Assembly: GCA_020632665.1 (NCBI GenBank)
Contig: JACKFC010000006.1
Span: 1-64,000, forward strand
Reading direction: 5' to 3'
Length of the DNA stretch: 64,000 nucleotides
Source of the DNA: Deltaproteobacteria bacterium
GTDB taxonomy: Bacteria > Myxococcota_A > UBA9042
Under the pieces are notes generated by a model. The model was not told where the DNA came from, searched no databases, and saw only the letters and a list, made by a program, of their open reading frames with translations. Each line of letters opens with the position of its first letter. Position 1 is the stretch's first letter. Positions 11,201 to 17,645 of this stretch are shown here, piece by piece. Position numbers and translations under genes: made by a program.

Positions 11201-11875
11201 CAGGGCATCGGCAAGGTCACCTCGCTCGCGGCGGCGCGCCACGCCACCTGCGTCGTCGAGGCGGGGACCCACAACGTCCGCTGCTGGGGGCAAAACGTCG
11301 GCGGCAGGCTGGACCCGGTCAACGGCAAGCTCAGCGAGCCCAACCAGGTCGCGAAGAAGGCGACCATCGCCCTGCCGCAGCCGGCCAAGGCTGTTGCCGT
11401 CAGCTACTACTCGGCCTGCGCCCTGCTGACGAACGACGAGGTCGCCTGCTGGGGCCAGAATCTCGGCCTCGATCCGAGCAAGGACGGCTACACCGGTCAG
11501 GGCTCGCCGACGATCCTGCAGCCGACGATCCTCGGCAAGCTCCCCGGTGCGACCGCGATCAGCGCCAGCCTCTATGGCTTCTGTGCCCTGGCCGGCGGCG
11601 AGGTCTGGTGCTGGGGCCACAATGGGCACGGCGAGCTCGGCCGCGCCGATGTGGTCCACTCTGGGACGCCGCTGAAGGTGCCGCTGCCGGCGAAGGTGGT
11701 CGCGTTGCAGGGCGCACACTCGGACTTCGCCGCGATGTTCTGTGCTGTGCTCGAGGACGGTCGGGTCAGCTGCTGGGGCTCGGGCCGCGGCCTGTACGGC
11801 GGCCTCTTCGGCGACGGCGCAACCGCCCCGGAAGGCGTCCGCCTGCCGACGGTCGTGCCCGAGAGCGTGTTGTAG
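5267..11875 (+). CDS. Giant Cys-rich surface lipoprotein with RCC1-like C-terminus
   Basis: A 2202-residue protein starting at an ATG behind GAGGAG. The N-terminus has a hydrophobic segment ending LLATACGEE, a plausible lipobox, then an Asp/Ala/Ser linker to about residue 85. Residues about 90-930 carry repeated cysteine-rich units of the form CDDG-x-x-C-T-x-G-D-x-C and DxCNGxxxC. Two stretches without cysteine arrays (about 935-1310 and 1375-1740), rich in short beta-strand-like repeats ending in GGVLLVGS, GQVILCGRG and similar, look like beta-propellers. Cys-rich spacers separate them. The last 370 residues hold RCC1-like repeats with repeated CWG motifs (ACWGGNDKGE, RCWGQNVGG, WCWGHNGHGELG). 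RCC1-like folds form seven-bladed propellers used for binding partners. The role is not known; surface adhesion or recognition is an inference. It stands alone between eutB and eutC. Confidence 0.88.
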   Translation: MPQTAPTYDAAPPISAGNRLVRAVLAATLLATACGEEPSDGKADAAATIDAMHDASGDVSASDADATSVDTLAEDSEIAGDTGPSEGGIDWPCTAATDCESGICLATPNGKRCSILCGDGDCPDGWACQGQTGGGDATYFCVASAGLLCRPCDDDASCQAGGHGSARCVRYGDAGGFCGVACSSDAGCPSGHACRNVTTAAGAKTKQCVVPGATAESFGACGCSPAAKAQGLSTGCIVATGEGPSSKRCKGSRACGDDGLSACEVATGEAASCVETQCLDALTLLPLADGAACDDGRVCTQGDVCKAGLCASGTSICPCEPGFTDCPAPPGAANLCQGTPYCAATPEATTPFSCLPNPGQTVVCDTSLDTTCSKNACVPLSGDCTPTATERTVTLCDLPPAGGSNEPGCRVEVLPPSAPSAPATACDDGLPCSKGDSCAAGQCVTVDASGCGCQSDADCQDDGDLCNGVPFCDKAGAVWACKTNPASVVSCDTKLDGACEQTSCEPQTGSCKKAGKPVGTACDDGVACTAGDICDGTGGCTPGTWTCCKSDVDCAGQEDGDFCNGTLFCNLQSGACELNPKTVVTCPTVDDTACMQRLCQPKTGQCPLLPVQAGKACDDGNACSDGDVCDAKGGCKPGTDICPCKVDADCASKDDGDLCNGTLYCNPVAGPGGTGVCKPNPKTVVTCPSVDDTSCRKNVCAKKTGVCGWVELPAGVTCDADGTACTAGDACDGKGSCAVGEAVCGCQSDADCASKEDGDLCNGTVYCDKSGAVAVCKVNPATVVSCSQDGMVACKANVCLPSTGACTVQPMPAGAGCDDTDACSGPDLCDGKGQCVGGPTQCGCKVDADCAIFDDGDVCNGGQACVAGACKPTPAPECHDGNACTADSCEPKLGCTNAGVPDGAACGTGNGCQNSAACASGVCKDGPPLLWTATDASKSMHRVERALALPEGGVLLVGSRYEGSIERRGVVLRLDADGNAKAPVALSAGTDSGAFYDAALLPGGGQVILCGRGKPQGQDQPWWTWVARLDLASSTIVAQRIEPTAGGDPGRACAVVRGGAGLITVVSDASEDRLQLRDSTGLAPNGNAIGIGGASGPRVRHLLPGAGGVVHLIGEAQVGGNYAVALGKVRIGPDGLTVAGKPPTLAMSSGVSAERPLAATRAADNGDLLIASRAALSAGAQLLQVRRVRQDGALWWHKTIATDTAQIAVDRRAAILPRPEGGALIAASLGATAAFDSGAWVIDRVGVVRGSVTPKQGELRAFAAAAALPDGKVLLAGWQDDGSGNHVALWQRTDAFGRATCAASGLCATAKAGCADGNPCTFDVCADKGCSHVAGLDGAACDDGDACTEAGTCKSGGCTAGPQRLGESTVTANASGTVATAIADAGGAFWLIGANSSGKGAFVARIGADGLADDTGIFEGLPDGSTLSTLVGAVPLAAEATSATDELVVIGTRTAGATTYGFVGRVAHEPGGAFAISHPLAQLEAAEEPRVIARGYAPGQIGVLSEKVVDGKPTNAQLRAYCGWGTTLQHKVALPAASGQLFCRGMQVTDAPRGGYFALYRCTADAAASKDWQTRLAWIDAAGVARTQADVAGLGSRFIARDGGRSFLVDVRETGGSRKVFVSLLDASGHLFGSQEIYGLGGSEGIAGARWLEGAGLLLAAGDGAAIADTSDATNATISLRLVDPFAGAVVASATVPGSYDTRTVHLLPDAAGGVQLVRPGSGNKLASRTRLTARLQDACKGSGACAGSAVGGKTCDDGNACTLDRCDPQKGCVASLINHVLCDDGDDCTADSCDGKAGCNHVAVADATSCGGGEGRCAAGHCAWAAPLLTVGNKHVCVRTRASNGSGDRVACWGGNDKGEVAATPTPGNGVIAPLPIYRQLEHPVTVMAAAHWLTMLGGAKTSFHGQDHYDMGLGSGGKSSTGELWTTTGWGSYEMAAMGETHLCVATAIGVSCEGYDDLGAVTAGLGKGGNAPYPVQGIGKVTSLAAARHATCVVEAGTHNVRCWGQNVGGRLDPVNGKLSEPNQVAKKATIALPQPAKAVAVSYYSACALLTNDEVACWGQNLGLDPSKDGYTGQGSPTILQPTILGKLPGATAISASLYGFCALAGGEVWCWGHNGHGELGRADVVHSGTPLKVPLPAKVVALQGAHSDFAAMFCAVLEDGRVSCWGSGRGLYGGLFGDGATAPEGVRLPTVVPESVL

Positions 11876-11882
11876 GCGCGAG

Positions 11883-11912
11883 TTGTAAGGCCCGGCCCGG
11901 CCGCGCTACCCT
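11883..11912 (+). promoter_or_regulatory. Candidate promoter of eutC-eutL
   Basis: TTGTAA (11883-11888), 18 bp, TACCCT (11907-11912), starting 8 bp after the giant lipoprotein stop codon and ending about 39 bp before the eutC start. It suggests eutC-eutL are not dependent on readthrough from the upstream gene. Confidence 0.4.
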
Positions 11913-11951
11913 CGCCAGCGGCGAGAGCCTGGACCCACGGGCGAGGTGAAC

Positions 11952-12968
11952 GTGAGCGGCAAATCTGCGGCGATCGACAGCAGCGAACTCGAGGCCGTGG
12001 TCCGCGCCGTGCTGGCGCAGCTCGGCAATCAGCCGGGGCCGGCCGCCGTCGCCGCCGCAGCCGCCGCCGCCATCGCGCCGAGGGCCCCGCTCGCGCCCGG
12101 CGAGCGCAGCATCCCCGAGCTGGTCATCGAGTCGCCGCAAGAGCGCGGTGAGGTCGCCGAGCCCGCCGCTGGTGCGGCGAGCAAGCCGAAGGAATCGGCG
12201 CTGCCGGCGGATTGGCGCTTCCGCAGGCCGCGCAACGCCGCCGACGGCGTGCCCTTCCGGATGAGCGAGCTCGCGACCATGCGCGGCGCCACGCCGGCCC
12301 GCATCGTGCAAGGCCGCGTCGGCACCCGCTACCCGACCGACAAGGCGATCGGCCTGCGCGCCGAGCACGCCGTCGCGCTCGACGCGGTCCACTCCGCGCT
12401 GCCCGAGGGCTTCGCCGCCGAGCTCGGCTGCGTCGAGCTCTGGACGCAGGCCGAAGACCACGCCGAATACCTCGCCTTTCCGGACAAGGGCCGCGCCCTG
12501 CACCCGGAGAGCCGCGCCAAGCTCGAGGCCGAGGGCAGCCGCGGCGCGGACGTGCAGATCATCGCCGGCGACGGCCTCGCCGCTTGGGCGCTGACGGCCA
12601 ACGGCCCGGCCCTGCTGCCGGCGCTGCAGGCCGAGCTCACTGCGGCCGGCTTCTCGCTCGGCAAGCCGCTGTTGGTGCACCGGGCGCGGATCGGCGTGCA
12701 GGACGAGATCGGCGTCGTGCTCGGCTGCAAGGCGACGGTGATCTTGGTCGGCGAGCGCCCGGGCCTCGGCACCGGCGACTCACTCTCGATCTACACGGCC
12801 TACGGTCCCAAGCTCGGCCAAGACAACGCCGAGAAGGATTGCATCAGCAATATCCGGCCGCTCGGCATCCCGGCGGACGAGGCGGCCAAGCTCTGCACCG
12901 AGCTGCTGAAGCGGACCTTCGCCGCCGGCGGTGGTGGCGTGAAGTTGACCTCGGCGGGGGCGGAATGA
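11952..12968 (+). CDS. eutC: Ethanolamine ammonia-lyase small subunit
   Basis: EutC is the beta subunit that, with EutB, forms the cobalamin-binding lyase. The conserved core runs from RMSELATMRGATPARIVQGRVGTRY to the end, including LVHRARIGVQDEIG, LVGERPGLGTGDSLS and DNAEKDCISNIRPLG, all typical of EutC. GTG at 11952 fits GAGG at 11943-11946 better than the GTG at 11946, which overlaps that site; both give M-x-S-G-K starts. The 338-residue product is longer than the usual 295 because of an Ala/Pro-rich linker of about 60 residues between the N-terminal helix and the core. It overlaps eutL by four bases (ATGA), so the two are translationally coupled, whereas eutB is 10 kb upstream. Confidence 0.95.
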   Translation: MSGKSAAIDSSELEAVVRAVLAQLGNQPGPAAVAAAAAAAIAPRAPLAPGERSIPELVIESPQERGEVAEPAAGAASKPKESALPADWRFRRPRNAADGVPFRMSELATMRGATPARIVQGRVGTRYPTDKAIGLRAEHAVALDAVHSALPEGFAAELGCVELWTQAEDHAEYLAFPDKGRALHPESRAKLEAEGSRGADVQIIAGDGLAAWALTANGPALLPALQAELTAAGFSLGKPLLVHRARIGVQDEIGVVLGCKATVILVGERPGLGTGDSLSIYTAYGPKLGQDNAEKDCISNIRPLGIPADEAAKLCTELLKRTFAAGGGGVKLTSAGAE

Positions 12969-13723
12969 GCGACGCGACGATGCGTGGCGTCGCGGGGATC
13001 CCCGAGCCGCGGCTGCTCGGGCTGCGGGTCGAGCCGACGCCGCCGGGTCTGGTCCCGATCCCGCCCACGCTGCTCGCCGTTCGTCAGATCCCGAATTGCG
13101 ATCCCTCGCTCGCCGCGGCGCTGGGCCTGGACCCGGACCGCCACCGCTCGCTGGGCCTGCTGACCTGCGACGCCGACGACGCGCTCTACGTCGCGCTCGA
13201 CCATTGCACCAAGGCCGCAGAGGTCGACGTCGTCTTCGGCCACTCCTTCTACGCCGGCGCCGCGCACGCCTCCGGGCCGCTCTCCGGCGAAGTCCTCGGC
13301 GTCGTCGCGGGCGAGCACCCCGACCACGTCGAGGAGGCGCTCTGGGCGCTGCGCGAAGGGCTGCGCGAGGTCGCCTTCTGCCGCTTCGAGGGCACCGACG
13401 GCCCCGCGTTCCTGGCCCACAGCATCGGCGAGCTGGGCCGCTACCTCTCGGTCGAGGCCGGCCTGCCCGAGGGCAGCGCGATGGCCTACCTGATCGCCCC
13501 GCCGCTCGAGTCGATGGTCGGCATCGACGCCGCGCTCAAGGCGGCAGACGTGCGCTTGGCCAAGCATATCCCGCCGCCCTCGGAGACCAACTTCGGCGGC
13601 GCCTTCCTCGCCGGCGAGCTGGCCGAGGTCGAGGCCGCCACCGTGGCCTTCGTCGAAGCGATCCGCGAGGTCGTCCGCTCGCCGCTCGGCGGCCTGCGCC
13701 GGCCGATGCGCCTCCGTCGATAG
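12965..13723 (+). CDS. eutL: Ethanolamine microcompartment shell protein EutL
   Basis: A 252-residue protein (family about 219) with two BMC-type halves. Diagnostic stretches are RSLGLLTCDADDALYVALD, EVDVVFGHSFYAGAAHAS, GEVLGVVAG, AMAYLIAPPLESMVGIDAALKAADV and HIPPPSETNFGGAFLAG, which follow EutL of enterics closely. EutL trimers form the shell facet with a large gated pore that binds ethanolamine. About 15 extra residues lie at the N-terminus. Its start overlaps the eutC stop. No hexameric shell protein (EutM, EutK, EutS), vertex protein (EutN) or other Eut enzyme is visible within 13 kb on the left or 50 kb on the right, so a full microcompartment would need genes elsewhere. Confidence 0.94.
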   Translation: MSDATMRGVAGIPEPRLLGLRVEPTPPGLVPIPPTLLAVRQIPNCDPSLAAALGLDPDRHRSLGLLTCDADDALYVALDHCTKAAEVDVVFGHSFYAGAAHASGPLSGEVLGVVAGEHPDHVEEALWALREGLREVAFCRFEGTDGPAFLAHSIGELGRYLSVEAGLPEGSAMAYLIAPPLESMVGIDAALKAADVRLAKHIPPPSETNFGGAFLAGELAEVEAATVAFVEAIREVVRSPLGGLRRPMRLRR

Positions 13724-13769
13724 AGACTCGGCCAGAACATGCAGATTCGCATGTTCTGGCCGAGTCTCT
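13722..13769 (+). terminator. Perfect 21-bp hairpin at the end of eutL
   Basis: Two perfectly complementary 21-nt arms (13722-13742 and 13749-13769) flank the loop AGATTC. The left arm overlaps the last two bases of the eutL stop codon. The stem is too perfect to be chance and most likely ends eutC-eutL transcription or protects the 3' end. There is no downstream T-tract. Confidence 0.6.
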
Positions 13770-13901
13770 CGTCTGTTGTCTGGGGGGGCTAGGCGCCCCC
13801 TGGTCGCGAGAAGCGCGGTTCTCGCGAACCATCCCCCTCCTCGAGCCGCGCCAAGAAATCGCCGTTGGCGATGTCTTGATCGCGTCTCTAGGAGCCCTGC
13901 G

Positions 13902-15713
13902 ATGACCGCGACCGCGCACCTCGACCTGCTCGTCCGCGGCGGCCTGCTCTTCGACGGTGAAGCCGACGACGGCACCGCCAGGGACGGCGTCCGCGCCGAT
14001 ATCGGCATCCGCGAGGGGCGTGTGGTCGCCATCGCGCGGGACGGCGAGCCCGCCCTGCCCGAGCCGGACCCGAGCCGCGGCGGCCGCACCATCGACGCCC
14101 ACGGCTGTTGGGTGACGCCCGGTTTCGTCGACCTGCACACCCACTACGACGCCGAGATCGAGGTCGCGCCCGCGCTCTTCGAGTCGCTGCGGCACGGCGT
14201 GACGACCGTGGTGCTCGGGTCCTGCTCGCTCGGCGCCGGCCTGGGCACCCCGGAGGACATCGCCGACATCTTCTGCCGGGTCGAGGGCGTGCCGCGCGAG
14301 CACATGCTGCCGATGCTGGAGCAGCGCAAGGATTGGGACTCGCTGCCCGGCTACCTCGACCACCTCGGCGGGCTCGCGCTCGGCCCGAACGTGGCGAGCT
14401 ACGTGCCGCATTCGAACCTGCGGGTCGAGGCGATGGGCTTTCGTCGCTCGGTCGAGCCCGGCTACCGGCCGAGCGCCGAGGAGCGCGCCGCGATGCTGCG
14501 TTGGCTCGAAGAGGCGCTCGACGTCGGCTACGTCGGCCTCTCGGCGCAGACCCTGCCGTGGGACAAGCTCGGTGGCGACCGCGAGCGCAGCAAGCCACTG
14601 CCGGGCACCTTCGCCACCTGGGGCGAGCTGCGCGAGCTGGCGCGGGTGCTGCGCCGCCGCGGTCGGGTCTTTCAGGGCGTGCCGAACCTGGTGACCAAGC
14701 TCAACGTGCTGCTCTTCCTCTGGGAGAGCGTCGGGCTGTGGCGGCCGAAGCTGCGGACCACGGTCATCTCCTGGATGGACGTCATCGCCGACCGCACCGT
14801 GATGCCGCTGGTCGGGACGCTGCTCGGCGTCTTTCGCGGATTGTTCGGGGCCGAATTTCGCTTCCAGGCGCTGCCGCAGCCCTTCGAAGTGCGCGCCGAC
14901 GGCATGGACCTGGTGATCTTCGAGGAATTCGGCGCCGGCAGCGAGGCGTTGCACCTCGCCGACCTCGGTCGCCGGGCCGAGCTGCTGCGCGACCCGGCCT
15001 ACCGTGCGCGGTTCTTGCAGCAATGGCGGAAGATCTTCTCGCCGCGCATCTACCACCGCGACTTCGGCAAGACCCGCATCGAGGCCTGCCCGGACGGCAG
15101 CGTGGTCGGCAAATCCTTCGCCGAGGTCGCCGCCGAGCGCGGCACTGAGCCGGCGCTGGCGTTTCTCGACCTCTGCGCCGAACACGGCGAGGGCTTGCGC
15201 TGGTTCTCCCGCGTCGCCAACGATAGGCCCGAGAAATTGGCCAAGATCGTGCGCAACCCCGGTGTGCTGATCGGCTTCTCGGACGCCGGGGCCCACTTGC
15301 GCAACATGGCGTTCTACGATTTCGGCCTGCGGCTGCTGCGGCTGGCGCGCGGCGAAGGCGGCCGGCCCGGGGCGCTGACGCCGGCCCACGCCGTGCACCG
15401 ACTGACCGCCGAGATCGCCGATTTCTACGGCCTCGGCGACGGTCCCGAGGGCATCGGACGGGTCGCCGTCGGCCGCCGGGCCGACCTCTGCGTGATCGAC
15501 CCGAACGCGCTCGACGACCGCCTCGACGATGTCGCCGAGGCCGAGATGCCGGGCTTTCCTGGGCTGTTCCGGGTCGTCAACGCGCACCGCGGGGTGGTCA
15601 AATCCGTGGTGGTCGGCGGCCGGCTGGCGGTGCAGGACGACGCGCCGGCCGAGGGTCTCGGTGGCGAGCGCTTCGGCCGGGTGCTGCGCGCCGGCGACCG
15701 TGCGGGGGCCTAG
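13902..15713 (+). CDS. N-acyl-D-amino-acid deacylase-like amidohydrolase
   Basis: A 603-residue protein of the amidohydrolase superfamily (amidohydrolase_3/D-aminoacylase group). The start ATG has AGGAG about seven bases upstream. The N-terminal beta-sandwich strand (LDLLVRGGLLFDGE) leads to the metal site GFVDLHTHYDAEIE, with the HxH ligands; further ligands are expected in VPHSNLR and SDAGAHLRN (the Asp). The C-terminus ends with the usual GRRADLCVIDPNAL and VVKSVVVGGRLAV. Members remove N-acyl groups from D-amino acids or cleave related cyclic amides; substrate cannot be told. It is longer than typical family members (about 480-580). It stands alone and converges on the nucleotidyltransferase gene, overlapping it by four bases at the stops. 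Confidence 0.85.
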   Translation: MTATAHLDLLVRGGLLFDGEADDGTARDGVRADIGIREGRVVAIARDGEPALPEPDPSRGGRTIDAHGCWVTPGFVDLHTHYDAEIEVAPALFESLRHGVTTVVLGSCSLGAGLGTPEDIADIFCRVEGVPREHMLPMLEQRKDWDSLPGYLDHLGGLALGPNVASYVPHSNLRVEAMGFRRSVEPGYRPSAEERAAMLRWLEEALDVGYVGLSAQTLPWDKLGGDRERSKPLPGTFATWGELRELARVLRRRGRVFQGVPNLVTKLNVLLFLWESVGLWRPKLRTTVISWMDVIADRTVMPLVGTLLGVFRGLFGAEFRFQALPQPFEVRADGMDLVIFEEFGAGSEALHLADLGRRAELLRDPAYRARFLQQWRKIFSPRIYHRDFGKTRIEACPDGSVVGKSFAEVAAERGTEPALAFLDLCAEHGEGLRWFSRVANDRPEKLAKIVRNPGVLIGFSDAGAHLRNMAFYDFGLRLLRLARGEGGRPGALTPAHAVHRLTAEIADFYGLGDGPEGIGRVAVGRRADLCVIDPNALDDRLDDVAEAEMPGFPGLFRVVNAHRGVVKSVVVGGRLAVQDDAPAEGLGGERFGRVLRAGDRAGA

Positions 15714-16489
15714 CTCGTGCGCTCGTGCGGCAGGTAGATCGCGCGCTCGCTGGCGAAGCGCTCCTGCGCCGCGGCGAAGTCGTCGTGGCGGCCGATATCG
15801 AGCCACCGACCACCGCTCCAATCGAAGGTCCCGATCGGGTCGCCGGAGCCGAGCATCGCGTGCATCAGGTTGTCGAAGCCGAAGGGGCGACCCGCCGGGA
15901 TATGCTTCAGCACGCGGCGGTGCATCGCGTAGACGCCCATCGAGACGAGGAAGTCGTAGGTCGGCTTCTCGCGGAAGCCGACGACCTGGCCACCTTCGTC
16001 GGTGTCGAGCACGCCGAGGTCGACCTTCACGTTGCGCGGGAAGACCGCCACGGTGAGCGTGCGGTCCGACTCGCGGTGTGCCGCGAGCAGGCCGGAGAAG
16101 TCGAGGTCGGTGAGCACGTCGCCGTTGAGCAAGAGGAAGCGCTCGGGCAGGCGGTCGGCGATCAGGTGCAGCGGGCCGACGGTGCCGAGCGGCGTCTCTT
16201 CGGTGATGTAGTCGAGCGTCAGGCCGAAGCGGCTACCGTCGCCGAGCACCGCCCGGATCAGGTGGCCCAGGTAGCCGATGCTGACGATGACGCGCTGGAA
16301 GCCGTGCGCCGCGAGCTGGCTGAGCACGACCTCGGCGATGCTGTGCTGGCCGTCGATCGGCACCAGGGGCTTCGGGATGACCGCGGTGAAGGGCGCCAGG
16401 CGCGAGCCCAGGCCGCCTGCGAGCAGGACGGCGACGCGCTCTCCGCCGGCAGCGGTGGGGTTGTCGTCGGTCGCAGCAGTCGCGCTCAT
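15710..16489 (-). CDS. Sugar-phosphate nucleotidyltransferase
   Basis: A 259-residue NTP_transferase enzyme that couples a sugar-1-phosphate to a nucleotide. The signature LLAGGLGSRLAPFTAVIPKPLVPI holds the GG and K-P-L/V residues that bind the nucleotide; LLLNGDVLTDLDF holds the metal-binding Asp. The C-terminal WSGGRWLDIGRHDDFAAA is typical of guanylyl/thymidylyl-transferases of polysaccharide clusters. The start at 16489 follows AGGAGG, preferred over an in-frame ATG 48 bases upstream. It is divergent from the epimerase-glycosyltransferase-LegB operon and probably supplies it with an activated sugar. The exact sugar cannot be named. Confidence 0.88.
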   Translation of the reverse strand: MSATAATDDNPTAAGGERVAVLLAGGLGSRLAPFTAVIPKPLVPIDGQHSIAEVVLSQLAAHGFQRVIVSIGYLGHLIRAVLGDGSRFGLTLDYITEETPLGTVGPLHLIADRLPERFLLLNGDVLTDLDFSGLLAAHRESDRTLTVAVFPRNVKVDLGVLDTDEGGQVVGFREKPTYDFLVSMGVYAMHRRVLKHIPAGRPFGFDNLMHAMLGSGDPIGTFDWSGGRWLDIGRHDDFAAAQERFASERAIYLPHERTS

Positions 16490-16521
16490 CTCCGCCTCCT
16501 GGGTTGGCTCCGAGGGCCGCG

Positions 16522-16550
16522 AGTCGACCACCGGCACGGGTTCGGGTCAA
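16522..16550 (-). promoter_or_regulatory. Candidate promoter of the nucleotidyltransferase gene
   Basis: Minus strand: TTGACC (16550-16545), 17 bp, TCGACT (16527-16522). The -35 is strong and the -10 weak. It ends 32 bp before the ATG at 16489. Confidence 0.35.
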
Positions 16551-16574
16551 GGCGGGCCGCGCGTCGCCGCACGC

Positions 16575-16603
16575 TTGCCGCCGTCGGGGCGGGCCGCTAG
16601 GGT
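16575..16603 (+). promoter_or_regulatory. Candidate promoter of the polysaccharide operon
   Basis: TTGCCG (16575-16580), 17 bp, TAGGGT (16598-16603), 58 bp before the epimerase ATG at 16662. It would drive the overlapping genes up to 19863 and perhaps the TsaC-HAD gene. Confidence 0.4.
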
Positions 16604-16661
16604 CCGCCGGCGATCGCCGCGGCCACGGAGGCCTCGGCAGAGCAGCGGAGCGGATGTGGCC

Positions 16662-17645
16662 ATGACGCGCGCCCCACGCAAACGTGTGTTGCTGACCGGA
16701 GCCGGAGGGTTCATCGGCCAGCGCCTGGCGACCCTGCTGGCGGGCCGCTCGGACCTCGACGTCTTCGCGCCGGGCCGTGCCGAGCTCGACCTCTCCGACG
16801 CCCACGCGACGCTGCGGCTGGTCGAATCGCTGCGGCCCGACGTCGTCCTGCACCTCGCCGCGCATACCCGTGGTGCAGCAGAGATGCGGGCTCGCCCGGC
16901 CGCGACCGTGCGGGCCAACCTCGACCCGGCCTACGGCATCGCGCATTGCCTCGAGGCCGGGTTGATCGGTCGCCTGATCTTGGCCCACTCGGCGGGCGCC
17001 TACCCGCGGCCGCGCACGCTGACGCCGCCGCGCGATTGGCTGCAGCCCGCCGACCTGTGGGCTGGCCCGCCGGCCGCCGGCCCCTATGGCCTCGCCCGCC
17101 GCGCGGTGGCCGCGCTGCTGCGGGAATCGGCCCAGCTCGGCGGCGTCGGCTTCCTCGAATTGAGCCTGCCGACGGTCTACGGCCCGGGTGATGGCGGTCG
17201 CGCCGTCGATCCCGCCCAGGTCCGCGCGATCCCTGCGCTTGCGCTGCGAACGCTGGCGGCCGCGGCGAGCGGTGCCGCCGAAGTCCGCCACTACGGCTCG
17301 GGCACCGAGCAGCGCGACTTCCTCCACGTCGACGACGCCGCGGCGGCGTTCCTCGCCGCGATGGACGCCCCGTCGCTGGACGTCGAGCGGCTGCACGTCA
17401 GCGACGGCCGGGCCTGGACGCTGGCCGAGGTCGGCGCGCTGATCGCCGACGCGGTCGGCTACCGCGGCACGGTCGGCTGGCAGCGGGAAGCGCCGCCGCC
17501 CGAGGCGCGCGACGTGGTCCTGCTGGCGCCAGCTGGCCTCGGCGGCATCGGCTTCACGCCGCAGCGTCGCCTCGAAGACGGGATCGCCGAGGTCGTCGCC
17601 GAGCTGCGGCGGCGTCTGGAGCGGGGCGGCGGGCGCGGCGCATGA
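16662..17645 (+). CDS. NAD-dependent epimerase/dehydratase family protein (SDR)
   Basis: A 327-residue extended short-chain dehydrogenase. The Rossmann nucleotide-binding motif GAGGFIGQR is at the N-terminus, followed by VLHLAAHTRG. The catalytic region has LAHSAGAYP and then PYGLARRAVAALL. The usual Y-x-x-x-K pair reads Y-G-L-A-R, so the conserved lysine is arginine, which may change or weaken catalysis. The later part has LPTVYGPGD and DFLHVDDAAAAFLAA as in GDP-fucose synthase-like and UDP-glucose epimerase-like enzymes. It is the first gene of an operon: its stop overlaps the next start (ATGA). Role in nucleotide-sugar conversion is inferred from family and neighbours. Confidence 0.85.
   Translation: MTRAPRKRVLLTGAGGFIGQRLATLLAGRSDLDVFAPGRAELDLSDAHATLRLVESLRPDVVLHLAAHTRGAAEMRARPAATVRANLDPAYGIAHCLEAGLIGRLILAHSAGAYPRPRTLTPPRDWLQPADLWAGPPAAGPYGLARRAVAALLRESAQLGGVGFLELSLPTVYGPGDGGRAVDPAQVRAIPALALRTLAAAASGAAEVRHYGSGTEQRDFLHVDDAAAAFLAAMDAPSLDVERLHVSDGRAWTLAEVGALIADAVGYRGTVGWQREAPPPEARDVVLLAPAGLGGIGFTPQRRLEDGIAEVVAELRRRLERGGGRGA

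Noticed and set aside
6506..11719. A 1737-codon open frame on the minus strand
   Set aside because: It is antisense to the giant lipoprotein; the Arg/Ala/Val-rich translation reflects GC-rich codon structure of the sense gene and has no start context.
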